DNA from: Arsenophonus nasoniae DSM 15247
GTDB lineage: Bacteria > Pseudomonadota > Gammaproteobacteria > Enterobacterales > Enterobacteriaceae
Direction of reading: 5' to 3'
DNA: 63,268 nucleotides
Assembly (NCBI RefSeq): GCF_000429565.1
Contig: NZ_AUCC01000011.1
Coordinates: 1 to 63,268 of the forward strand
Part shown: one piece after another, positions 41,746 to 50,176 of the stretch
Numbering within the stretch: the stretch's first letter is position 1
Layout: every line of letters starts with the position of its first letter
The notes under the pieces: model-generated
The model's database searches: none
What the model was told of the DNA's origin: nothing
The model's input: only the letters and a program-made list of their open reading frames with translations
Made by a program: the position numbers and the translations under genes

Positions 41746-42133
41746 GACGTATTATTGGATTCCTAAGCCGAGTTGCACCAATAACAATCAATATCCAGCC
41801 AATCAAAAAACAAAAACCGCCTACTGGTGTCAAATGAGCAAAATATTTTACTTGTAATAGTGCCATACAGTAAAAACTACCACTAAACAATAAAATGCCT
41901 ATACTGAAGAAAATTCCTCCCCAGTAAAACCATAATATGACTTTACGTAATAAGATAGCACCTAATATCATAAGGACTAAAGTATGCATTGATTGATAGC
42001 GTAAACCAATACAAATCCATTCTCTTTGATCATGGTTTAGTATAGGTGATAATAAATGTGAACCTATTGCGCCAAATGCAACGCAAAAAAATCCACTAAT
42101 TCCTGCAAATATCAACATTAAACGAGCATTCAC
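41738..42133 (-). CDS. ygdD: YgdD family membrane protein (DUF423)
   Basis: Small inner-membrane protein of unknown function, 131 residues as in E. coli. Four hydrophobic helices, the family start [30 protein letters not shown] and the [13 protein letters not shown] segment are visible. It lies between gcvA and rlmM (8-base overlap), the conserved gcvA-ygdD-rlmM order. Confidence 0.93.
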   Translation of the reverse strand: MNARLMLIFAGISGFFCVAFGAIGSHLLSPILNHDQREWICIGLRYQSMHTLVLMILGAILLRKVILWFYWGGIFFSIGILLFSGSFYCMALLQVKYFAHLTPVGGFCFLIGWILIVIGATRLRNPIIRHE

Positions 42134-42181
42134 GTTAATATCCTTTCCCTTTTAAATTAATTATTTTACTTGTCATATAGT

Positions 42182-43105
42182 TTACGACTCAACGGTAACA
42201 AATCCCCATTTTTCTTGCTCACTAGCTGCTTTTGCAAGGATCCATTGACGAAATGCAGCAATCTTACCTAACTCCGCTTGATTATCATGACAAACCAAGT
42301 AGAAAGCTTTTTTACTGACTAAAACATCATTAAACGGACATACCAAACGACCTGAGTCAAGTTCATTTTTTGTCATAACGTTATTAATCAATGCAATTCC
42401 TTGACCATGAATGGCGGCTTGAATAACCATAGCACTATGACTGAAAATGGGTCCTTGTTCTACATTAATAATATCTTGTAATGATAATTGACGTGCATAA
42501 GCTTGCCAATCACGCCGAGAAGAATCATGTAGCAATGTATGATGAACCAAATCTTGCGGTTTTTTCAATGGATAACGCCCCGCTAATAAGGCTGGCGCAC
42601 AGACTGGTATTAAGTATTCCGCATACAAACGATCTGTTTTTAAGCCAGGCCAATTACCATAACCATAAAAGATAGCCACATCAACATCATCGGCCATTTT
42701 ATCTCCCTCATGATCAACAGCCTGAATACGCACATCAATATCAGGATATGCATGATTAAAACTCGATAAACGCGGCACTAACCATTGAATAGCAAAACTC
42801 GGTAATAAACTGACGGTTAATGCTCCCTTTGCCCTGAATGCCTGTAGTTTCCGAGTAGCTTCACGTAATGAAGAAAAAATTTCTTTAATATCTAAATAAT
42901 AATTTAGTCCTTCTTCAGTCAATAATAATGAACGATTACGCCGACGAAATAATTTCATACCTAAGAAATTTTCTAAACCTTTTATTTGATGACTTATTGC
43001 AGCCTGAGTAACATAAAGTTCCTCTGCTGCTTTAGTAAAACTTAAATGACGTGCTGCAGCATCAAATACCCTTAATGCATTAAGAGGAGGCATACATTTT
43101 GACAT
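42182..43105 (-). CDS. gcvA: LysR-type regulator of glycine cleavage, GcvA
   Basis: Activates the glycine cleavage operon and the small RNA gcvB when glycine is abundant; with GcvR it represses. The 307-residue protein has the N-terminal winged helix-turn-helix (FDAAARHLSFTKAAEELYVTQAAISHQIKGLE, about 9-40) and a substrate-binding-like effector domain. Length is near E. coli GcvA (305). It is divergent from gcvB across about 100 bases, the native arrangement in which GcvA controls both. Confidence 0.95.
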   Translation of the reverse strand: MSKCMPPLNALRVFDAAARHLSFTKAAEELYVTQAAISHQIKGLENFLGMKLFRRRNRSLLLTEEGLNYYLDIKEIFSSLREATRKLQAFRAKGALTVSLLPSFAIQWLVPRLSSFNHAYPDIDVRIQAVDHEGDKMADDVDVAIFYGYGNWPGLKTDRLYAEYLIPVCAPALLAGRYPLKKPQDLVHHTLLHDSSRRDWQAYARQLSLQDIINVEQGPIFSHSAMVIQAAIHGQGIALINNVMTKNELDSGRLVCPFNDVLVSKKAFYLVCHDNQAELGKIAAFRQWILAKAASEQEKWGFVTVES

Positions 43106-43171
43106 GATCGCGTCTTACTCATCCTTATATATCCATTAGTTTTTATAATCTGAAGCATTATAAATTGTCCA

Positions 43172-43200
43172 TTGTAGATAAACCAGTATATGTCTATAGT
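43172..43200 (+). promoter_or_regulatory. gcvB promoter
   Basis: TTGTAG (43172-43177) and TATAGT (43195-43200) are spaced by 17 bases. The RNA start inferred by homology lies 6-7 bases after the -10. The weak -35 suits an activator-dependent (GcvA) promoter. Confidence 0.75.
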
Positions 43201-43206
43201 AAGACT

Positions 43207-43399
43207 GCTTCCTAGGCCTGAATGAATCGCTAAGTAGTTAATTTATTTAAAATTCTTGGCTTTATGGATGTGATGTTGTGTTTGCAAATTATCTGGTTTT
43301 TCCAGGTTGGGTAGTTAATACTACTATTTTCACTCCTATACATTTACCTTGTCTGTCCATAGTAATTTTATCGCGCCGTACTTAACGCGGCGTTTTTTT
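43207..43399 (+). ncRNA. gcvB: GcvB small regulatory RNA
   Basis: Hfq-dependent sRNA that represses many amino-acid and peptide transporter mRNAs. Clear homology to E. coli GcvB: the 5' CTTCCT-GCC block, the GU-rich R1 target-binding region (GATGTGATGTTGTGTTTGCA at about 43268-43287), the late block ACATTTACCTTGTCTGTCCA, and a terminator (CGCCG/CGGCG stem, 43374-43392) ending in seven T. It is divergent from gcvA as in E. coli. At about 193 bases it is a little shorter than E. coli (about 205), and R1 lacks one GUUGU-type repeat. ygdI, normally downstream, is gone; 43400-43610 holds nothing recognisable. Confidence 0.95.
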
Positions 43400-43610
43400 A
43401 TATCCGCTAAATAAATATCTTTCTCATCGCCGAATATAATCGAATGATATACTTATAATACAGATAGAATAGATATTATTAATCAATATTAGTACCATTT
43501 TTCTAATTTAAACAAATATAACAAACCTTGTGAGAAAGATCATTTATGGCATAGTTAAATTGCAATAATTAGACATAAAGATTCTAAATATTCTGTTAGC
43601 CGTGCTTTTC

Positions 43611-44530
43611 ATGACAACAACATTTTCTATAGCACAATTTCGCCAATATTTTCCTGCAATCCAAGACATAACTATTTTTCTAGACAGTGCGGCCACTGCC
43701 CTTAAACCCAATAATTTGATCTCGGCGACTGTTAATTGCTATCAACCTATTAATATCTCTGTTCATCGCGATCAACATCCTACAGCATAAATAGCAACGT
43801 ATATTTATGAACAAATTTGCCAGAAAGTAGCCAAACTGATTAATGATAATCAAACGGAGAAAATTAGTACTGAATCAATTAATTTTATTACTCAAAGCTA
43901 TTTTCGCTCTCGATTCCAATCCTATAACAAATAATGGTCAGCGAAATTGGACATCATGCCAATTTGATCCCATGGTTGATCGTGGCTGAATAGACTAATG
44001 CGAAAATAGTTAAATAGTGCTTAGAAGAGATAAAATAACTTTCGACTAAACACCAAACAACGCTTATTAATAAAGAACACGGATCATTGCGATTAGCCAC
44101 ATGTCGGATTTCACGGGTGAATAACCCAATATTCAGGCTATCACTAAATTAGCGCATCAACATAATATTTTAGTCGTGGCTGATGGTACACAGGCATTGT
44201 GCATCGTGCTATTAATGTACAAGCGTTAGACATTGACCTCTATGTATTCTCAGCCCATAAACTGTATAGCCCAACAGGATTTGGTATCTGTTATGGAAAA
44301 ATCGCACTGTTAGCAGAGATAGTTCCTTGCAAGGGGGTAAAATATTAACCAAAGCTAAATTTTCCCATTTTTTTTCAGAAGCCATTCTTTATCAATTTGA
44401 TGCAGGCACACCAATATTGCCGGAGTGTTGGCGTTTAACGCGGTTATAGGCTGGATAAAGCCATTAATTGGCAACAGGCTGAAAATGACGCTATTGCCTT
44501 AACGGATTATATTGAATTAACAAATTATTT
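43611..44530 (+). pseudogene. csdA: csdA (cysteine desulfurase), heavily degraded; csdE lost
   Basis: CsdA takes sulfur from cysteine with PLP and hands it to CsdE. The N-terminus is readable (FRQYFPAIQDITIFLDSAATALKP), then a TAA interrupts after about 60 residues. Downstream, scattered pieces still match: [23 protein letters not shown] (the PLP-lysine region, about 44208-44280), and INWQQAENDAIALTDYIE near the end. They are separated by many stops and frameshifts. The C-terminal third and the whole of csdE are missing up to the tcdA stop. It is clearly dead. The genes gcvA-gcvB on one side and tcdA on the other fix its identity by synteny. Confidence 0.92.
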
Positions 44531-45342
44531 CATCCTCTTTCACTAGCTATCATTTTACGCTGTAATTTTTTTAAAACATGCGAAACAGCAACAAAACCAA
44601 AACTCGCTGTTACCATTGTTGCTGCGCCAAAACCAGCGGCGCAATCCATACGCATTGTCCCTTCCGCATTACTTTTATTCGTACAAACTGTTCCATCACT
44701 TTGTGGATAAACTAACTGTTCGGTCGAAAAGACACAATCAATACCTAATTTACCTTTGCTATTTTTGACTATTTTAAAATCCGTTTTTAATCTTTCACGT
44801 AATTTGGCAGCTAAGGGATCATGGATCGTTTTCGCTAAATCTTTAACCTGGATCTGTGTAGGATCAATTTGCCCACCAGCTCCTCCAGTGGTGACAATAG
44901 GTATTTTATAACGACGACAATAAGCCAATAAAGCAGCTTTAGGCCGTATGCTATCGATAGCATCAATCACATAATCAAATTGCATCGATATCAGCTCAGT
45001 AAGATTCGTGGCCGAGACAAAATCATCAACAATATTAACTTGACATTCAGGGTTAATTTGCAAGATACGTGATTTCATGACTTCAACTTTTGGTTGACCA
45101 ATATTTTCGCTTAATGCATGCAATTGTCGGTTAGTATTTGTCACACAAACATCATCCATATCAATCAGAGTAATCGTACCGATTCCTGTTCTTGCTAATG
45201 CTTCCACAGCCCATGAACCTACGCCACCAATACCAACAACACAGATGTGAGAGCGAGCAAAAAGCATTAACGCTTTTTGACCATAGAGGCGGCCGATACC
45301 AGCGAAGCGCCGCAGCCAAGCTTCTGAAAGGAGTAATTGCAT
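44530..45342 (-). CDS. tcdA: tRNA threonylcarbamoyladenosine dehydratase TcdA (CsdL)
   Basis: E1-like enzyme that uses ATP to close the side chain of t6A37 to cyclic t6A in tRNAs reading ANN codons. The 270-residue protein (E. coli 268) has the nucleotide-binding GIGGVGSWAVEALARTG (37-53), the acidic DMDDVCVTNTNRQ loop and the VVTTGGAGGQIDPT segment, and a C-terminal hydrophobic region as in the membrane-associated E. coli protein. In E. coli it works with CsdA and CsdE; here both partners are lost although this frame is intact. Confidence 0.95.
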   Translation of the reverse strand: MQLLLSEAWLRRFAGIGRLYGQKALMLFARSHICVVGIGGVGSWAVEALARTGIGTITLIDMDDVCVTNTNRQLHALSENIGQPKVEVMKSRILQINPECQVNIVDDFVSATNLTELISMQFDYVIDAIDSIRPKAALLAYCRRYKIPIVTTGGAGGQIDPTQIQVKDLAKTIHDPLAAKLRERLKTDFKIVKNSKGKLGIDCVFSTEQLVYPQSDGTVCTNKSNAEGTMRMDCAAGFGAATMVTASFGFVAVSHVLKKLQRKMIASERG

Positions 45343-45869
45343 GTTTAACCTTAGTTAACAAAAATAGCGTGTTCACCACTAATAAAAAAGAAATTAATTT
45401 ATTAATTCAAATCCTGATTATATCTATTATGATAGTAAAACCGACTGGTTATCTATTTATCGACATAGCATAATAACCGATTGGGTAATAACGATTAACT
45501 CATATTATCTGTCTCATACTTATCAGCTTAATTGAATCTCATTCTAGAGACTTAAATTAGCAATAAATTATGCCCTCACCCAATCGACAAGATAATTTTT
45601 GATAAAATATTTTACTGATTTAAGATAATAATTAAATAACTACTTTTGCATTAGCACTAAAAAAGTTATGTATTTATTTTATTGATTGTTTATTTAGCTA
45701 TCGATTTTTGCTGACATAGGCTATCACTAAGCATGATGCCTAATATGCATAAAAGAACAAAAATCAATCATCACGTCTCTTTTATGTACAAGATATAATA
45801 AAATATCGCAATATTTAAGAAAAAAACTTGCATCGGATCTGATCCTGAGTATAGTGAGCCGCTATCGGA
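45343..45869. other. Gene-free stretch where mltA is expected
   Basis: These 527 bases between tcdA and the initiator tRNA array hold no reading frame or relic that I recognise. In E. coli the lytic transglycosylase gene mltA lies here. The sequence is very AT-rich with many stops in all frames, consistent with an old deletion. The tRNA promoter lies at its right end. Confidence 0.7.
45828..45855 (+). promoter_or_regulatory. Promoter of the initiator tRNA array
   Basis: TTGCAT (45828-45833) and TATAGT (45850-45855) are spaced by 16 bases, with a GAGCCGC discriminator, 15 bases before the first tRNA. The GC-rich discriminator fits stringent control. Confidence 0.75.
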
Positions 45870-45946
<77 letters not shown>

Positions 45947-45972
45947 ATATTTAAAACATTAACCCTTTCAGG

Positions 45973-46049
<77 letters not shown>

Positions 46050-46076
46050 ATATTTAAAAACATTAACCCTTTCAGA

Positions 46077-46153
<77 letters not shown>

Positions 46154-46180
46154 ATATTTAAAAACATTAACCCTTTCAGA

Positions 46181-46257
<77 letters not shown>

Positions 46258-46317
46258 CCTTCCATTCACTATCAGAATAGTTTCCCAACAAAGCTATTAT
46301 TTATCTAATTAACCCGC

Positions 46318-47565
46318 TTAACGCAAAGCCAGCTTTCCACCATTGTCAAAATACGCTTTAATGCCCCGGAAAATAGATTCCGCCATCTGCTGTTGAAATT
46401 TTGCTGTCTTTAGTTTTCTTTCTTCTTCAATATTACTAATAAAAGCAGTTTCAACCAGAATAGACGGGATGTCTGGTGCTTTTAATACCGCAAAACCCGC
46501 TTGATCAACAATGTTCTTATGTAACTTATTAACGTTACCCATTCGTTTAAGTACTTCTGTACCAAATTTCAAACTATCATTAATAGTCGCCGTCTGAACT
46601 AAATCAAACATGGTGTGATCAAGATATTTATCACCACTTTTACTAACACCACCAATCAGATCTGCCTCATTCTGTGTTTGCGCTAAATAACGGGCGGTGT
46701 TACTGGTTGCTCCTCTGGTGGATAATGCAAATACTGAAGAACCGCTCGCTTTACGATTAGTAAAAGCATCAGCGTGAATGGAAACAAATAAATCAGCCTG
46801 CATTTTTCGTGCTTTTGCAACTCGTACTTTTAAAGGAATAAATACATCTTCATTACGAGTCATATAAACTTTCATTTTAGGTTCACGATTAATTAATATT
46901 TTTAATCGCCGCGCAATTTGCAATACGATATCTTTTTCCCGCGTTTTATATTTTCCGATTGCACCAGGATCTTCCCCACCGTGACCAGGATCGATCATAA
47001 TGATAATTGGCCTATCTCTGCCTGCTTTGCCTGGCTTTCTCGCTTTAACCGGCAATGCATCATCCAACTTTCCTTTATTGTAATCTTCTAATAGTGCTAA
47101 TAACGGATCGTCATCGGTGTAAACACCTGAAGCAGGATAAAAATCAACAACTAAGCGATGTTTGAAACCAGCAACAGGCGCAATAGAAAACATTTGTGGT
47201 TCAACATGAATTTTTACTTCAAAAACTATTCGAACCGTTTTTTGATCAAATTGTCCTACTCTCACTAATTTGAGATAAGGATCGCGTGAACTAATTTGCT
47301 TGCCAATCCCTTGCAAGACACTATTTAATTGTACATTTTCTAAATCCACGACAATACGATTAGGAGCAGACAAAGCAAATTGACGATATTTTAAGGCAAT
47401 ATTTGATTCTAATGTTACTCGGGTATAACTAGAAGCAGGCCAAATACGAATAGCCACTATACTTGAAGATGAGGCTAGCCCGAATGGACTAATACTTAAC
47501 AGCATAGTAGCCGCTGCTCCTTGTAGAAGACGTCGTCGTGAAAAACCGTGTTTTGAATGATCCAT
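46318..47565 (-). CDS. amiC: N-acetylmuramoyl-L-alanine amidase AmiC
   Basis: Periplasmic zinc amidase that splits septal peptidoglycan during daughter-cell separation, activated by NlpD. The 415-residue precursor has a twin-arginine signal (SRRRLLQG, then a hydrophobic stretch to about residue 30), an N-terminal AMIN domain (about 35-135) for septal targeting, and the Amidase_3 catalytic domain starting [16 protein letters not shown] with later zinc and Glu residues ([17 protein letters not shown]). I start at ATG 47565, which gives the same distance to SRRR as E. coli; a four-codon longer form uses GTG. Confidence 0.97.
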   Translation of the reverse strand: MDHSKHGFSRRRLLQGAAATMLLSISPFGLASSSSIVAIRIWPASSYTRVTLESNIALKYRQFALSAPNRIVVDLENVQLNSVLQGIGKQISSRDPYLKLVRVGQFDQKTVRIVFEVKIHVEPQMFSIAPVAGFKHRLVVDFYPASGVYTDDDPLLALLEDYNKGKLDDALPVKARKPGKAGRDRPIIIMIDPGHGGEDPGAIGKYKTREKDIVLQIARRLKILINREPKMKVYMTRNEDVFIPLKVRVAKARKMQADLFVSIHADAFTNRKASGSSVFALSTRGATSNTARYLAQTQNEADLIGGVSKSGDKYLDHTMFDLVQTATINDSLKFGTEVLKRMGNVNKLHKNIVDQAGFAVLKAPDIPSILVETAFISNIEEERKLKTAKFQQQMAESIFRGIKAYFDNGGKLALR

Positions 47566-47809
47566 CGAAAAACCCACTTAAAGCATCAAATAATTACAAA
47601 CCGCTCAATATTATCAACAACAAAAAAATAACTATAGAAAAATTTAACCAATCATTAATGAGCGGTCATTAATAAATTAATCTCTAAAAATAATTAGTCA
47701 CTCATATATTCTGAAACAATAATGATGTTTTTTCATGCATTTTTTCTTGCTATTTTGTGTCAAAAATCATAAAAAGACTTTAATTTGGAATAATTTATAT
47801 AGGAAATAT

Positions 47810-49138
47810 ATGAAAGGACGTAGTACTGATTTAATTAATGGATTTCGCCACTCTGTTCCCTATATTAATATACATCGCGATAAAACTTTTGTTATTACAT
47901 TAAACGGTAACGCTATCGCAGATAAAAATTTTACTCATCTCATTAGCGATATAGGGTTATTACACAGTTTAGGCATTCGACTGGTTATTGTTTATGGCAT
48001 ACGCCCACAAGTAAATAAAACACTCATAAACGATCAATATCCGGTAATCTATCATAAAAATATTCACGTCACTGATGCCAATACCCTCGAGTTAACTAAA
48101 CAAATATCAGGTACATTACAGTGGGATATTACCGCTCTATTATCTATGAGTCTCAATAATACTCCATTACAAGGTGCCTATATTAATGTCGTTAGTGGTA
48201 ATTTTATTATTGCTCAACCTTTAGGGATCGACAATGGTATTGATTATTGTCACAGCGGATGTATACGACGAATCGATGATAGCGCCATCAATCATCAATT
48301 AGAGCGGGGTTCTATTGTATTAATTGGTCCAATTGCTGTTTCAGTAACGGGAGAAAGTTTTAATTTAGCCACGGAAACCATCGCAAGCCAATTAGCGATT
48401 AAGCTAAAAGCAGATAAATTAATTGGATTTTGTTCTTCACAAGGCATCAGTGATAAAAATGGTAATATATTATCGCAACTCTCGCCAGATGATGCTGAAA
48501 TACATATTAATGAACTGGAAAAACAACAAAATAATCATTCTGACATACTCCCATTTTTACGTAGCGCAAATAAAGCGTGCCGGCAGGGTGTTCGTTGTAG
48601 CCATTTGATAAGCTATCAAGAGAGTGGTGCTTTGTTACAAGAACTATTCTCTCACAAGGGTATTGGTACCCAAATTATGATGGAAAATTCTGAACAAATT
48701 CGTCGAGCCAATATCAATGATATAACTGGAATATTAGAATTAATTCAACCGTTGGAACAGCAAGGAGTACTAATTTGCCGTACACGTGAACAATTAGAAA
48801 TGGAAATTGACAAATATACTATCATCGAGCGAGAAAATATGATCATCGCTTGTGCAGCACTTTATACCTATTTAGAAGAAAAGTCGGGAGAAATGGCTTG
48901 CCTGGCTGTACATCCAGACTATCGTAATTTATCAAGAGGAGAAAAACTGCTTGAACACATTACTTTGCAAGCCAAAAAATTAAAATTAGAAAAACTTTTT
49001 GTATTAACAACCCAAAGTACTCACTGGTTTCAGGAAAGAGGATTTTTGCCGGCAAAAGTTGATATGTTGCCAATAAGAAAACAAGCACTTTATAATTATC
49101 AACGAGGCTCAAAAATTTTAATACTTAATATTAATTAG
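47810..49138 (+). CDS. argA: N-acetylglutamate synthase ArgA
   Basis: First step of arginine synthesis, acetyl-CoA plus glutamate, feedback-inhibited by arginine. The 442-residue protein (E. coli 443) has an N-terminal amino-acid-kinase-like domain (about 1-290: GFRHSVPYINIHRDKTFV, NNTPLQGAYINVVSGNFIIAQP) and a C-terminal GNAT domain (about 295-442: ACLAVHPDYRNLSRGEKLL, THWFQERGF). I start at 47810 because AGGA precedes it by five bases and MKGRSTDLINGF aligns with E. coli; an upstream in-frame ATG at 47735 adds 25 unlikely residues. I see no convincing ArgR box. Three Arg positions of the E. coli protein are Cys here (SGCIRR, GVRCSH, LICRTRE). Confidence 0.94.
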   Translation: MKGRSTDLINGFRHSVPYINIHRDKTFVITLNGNAIADKNFTHLISDIGLLHSLGIRLVIVYGIRPQVNKTLINDQYPVIYHKNIHVTDANTLELTKQISGTLQWDITALLSMSLNNTPLQGAYINVVSGNFIIAQPLGIDNGIDYCHSGCIRRIDDSAINHQLERGSIVLIGPIAVSVTGESFNLATETIASQLAIKLKADKLIGFCSSQGISDKNGNILSQLSPDDAEIHINELEKQQNNHSDILPFLRSANKACRQGVRCSHLISYQESGALLQELFSHKGIGTQIMMENSEQIRRANINDITGILELIQPLEQQGVLICRTREQLEMEIDKYTIIERENMIIACAALYTYLEEKSGEMACLAVHPDYRNLSRGEKLLEHITLQAKKLKLEKLFVLTTQSTHWFQERGFLPAKVDMLPIRKQALYNYQRGSKILILNIN

Positions 49139-49248
49139 ATACCATAAAAATAATTAAAAATTTAATTAATAAACCATATTGTAATAAAAAATACATTATT
49201 TAAATGAACAAGGCCTTCTATTGTTATTGAGCAAAAAATAAAAAATAG

Positions 49249-49281
49249 CGGATCTTTTCTATTTAACAAAGAGAAGATCCG
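49249..49281 (-). terminator. Terminator after the unknown frameshifted gene
   Basis: Arms CGGATCTTTTCT (49249-49260) and AGAGAAGATCCG (49270-49281) pair with one mismatch. On the minus strand the stem is followed by CTATTTTTTATTTTTT, a strong T tract. It lies 16 bases past the stop of the minus-strand gene and shows that the gene is or was a transcribed unit. Confidence 0.8.
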
Positions 49282-49296
49282 AAAATAAAATAACGG

Positions 49297-49912
49297 TTAA
49301 CTAGTTGTTTTCATTGCAGGCATAGACGCTGCAAGAGTATCACGCAAATTCCACATCGTTGAAAAATGATTAACCATTAGATTGTCAATAGGCATATCGT
49401 TTATAACACCACTACCAATATTTAATGCCTGAGCATAGACCGTCGAATCCAAAGGAGTAGTACTAGCCGATAGAAAACTTGCTACAAAAGCTTTGCCTCT
49501 ATTTTCAATTACCACTTCTGGCTCATCTAGCTGATTTTTTATAGGCAAATTGTTATAAATGTGTTCTGCCTTCTTTTTTGCAACCGCTATTTCTGAAATT
49601 CTATCAACCGGTTGAAAATCATGCAAAATTCCGATGGCTAATCCAGCTTGATGGAACCTTTTAGTTTGCTCAGTGGACTCAGGGGGTATTGGAGGTATCT
49701 AGAAGACGTGAATTTTTTTTAACTGCATCAAATAAATCATTTTCTTTTTTTTCTATCTCTTTCAGATCAATATTAGAATTTCCTACTGTCAGAAACTGAG
49801 AAACTAATTTATCTTCTGTATTTGCACTCGTTAACGCAGAAACTGCTTGTTGATTAACTACCTGAGATGAATAATCACTAATCTGAAATGTCTGATTGAT
49901 TGAATTTAACAT
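49297..49912 (-). pseudogene. Unrecognised protein gene, split by one frameshift
   Basis: Two adjacent frames on the minus strand read as one gene of about 204 codons. The first (49912-49679) starts MLNSINQTFQISDYSSQVVN after a GGAGGG site and ends at TGA directly after a run of five C (about 49682-49686). Removing one C joins it through ESTEQTKRFHQAGLAIGILHD to the second frame, which ends MPAMKTTS at 49297. The second frame has no ATG of its own. I do not recognise the family. The N-terminus is rich in Ser, Asn, Gln and Thr with no hydrophobic signal peptide, a composition that occurs in type III secreted proteins, but this alone is weak. In E. coli argA and recD are adjacent, so this is an inserted accessory gene. 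About 260 bases upstream of it to recD hold nothing else. Confidence 0.7.
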
Positions 49913-50176
49913 TTATTTGCATCCCTCCATCGAATAATAATAAGGCTCAAATATTTTATGCAGCATCTCAAATATCGACCATTTATACTTCTAAAAAACA
50001 ATTAATACGAAAATAAGAATTACTACAAATAACTTATTAATTGATAAGAGCGGAAACTAAAGTTATTTAACGCACTATTTCAATTCTGTTCCCTATGTTT
50101 AAAAATTTATTATTTTTATTGCTATTGGCTATGAATAATATAAAACAAGCTAGCAAGTTAAATAGTTCTACTTTCA

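Noticed and set aside
45192-45473. Plus-strand open frame of 93 codons opposite tcdA
   Set aside because: It lies mainly antisense to the conserved tcdA N-terminus, with no ribosome-binding site or recognisable family.
45343-45869. mltA remnant
   Set aside because: No stretch could be matched to MltA in any frame.
47735-47809. 25-codon N-terminal extension of argA
   Set aside because: No ribosome-binding site, no match to the family, and a good site lies before 47810.
47578-47809. ArgR boxes before argA (repeated TCATTAAT near 47655-47680)
   Set aside because: They do not fit the 18-base palindromic ARG box well enough to claim.
49297-49912. Type III secretion inner-rod or effector identity for the split gene
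   Set aside because: Only composition suggests it; no motif of a named family could be matched.
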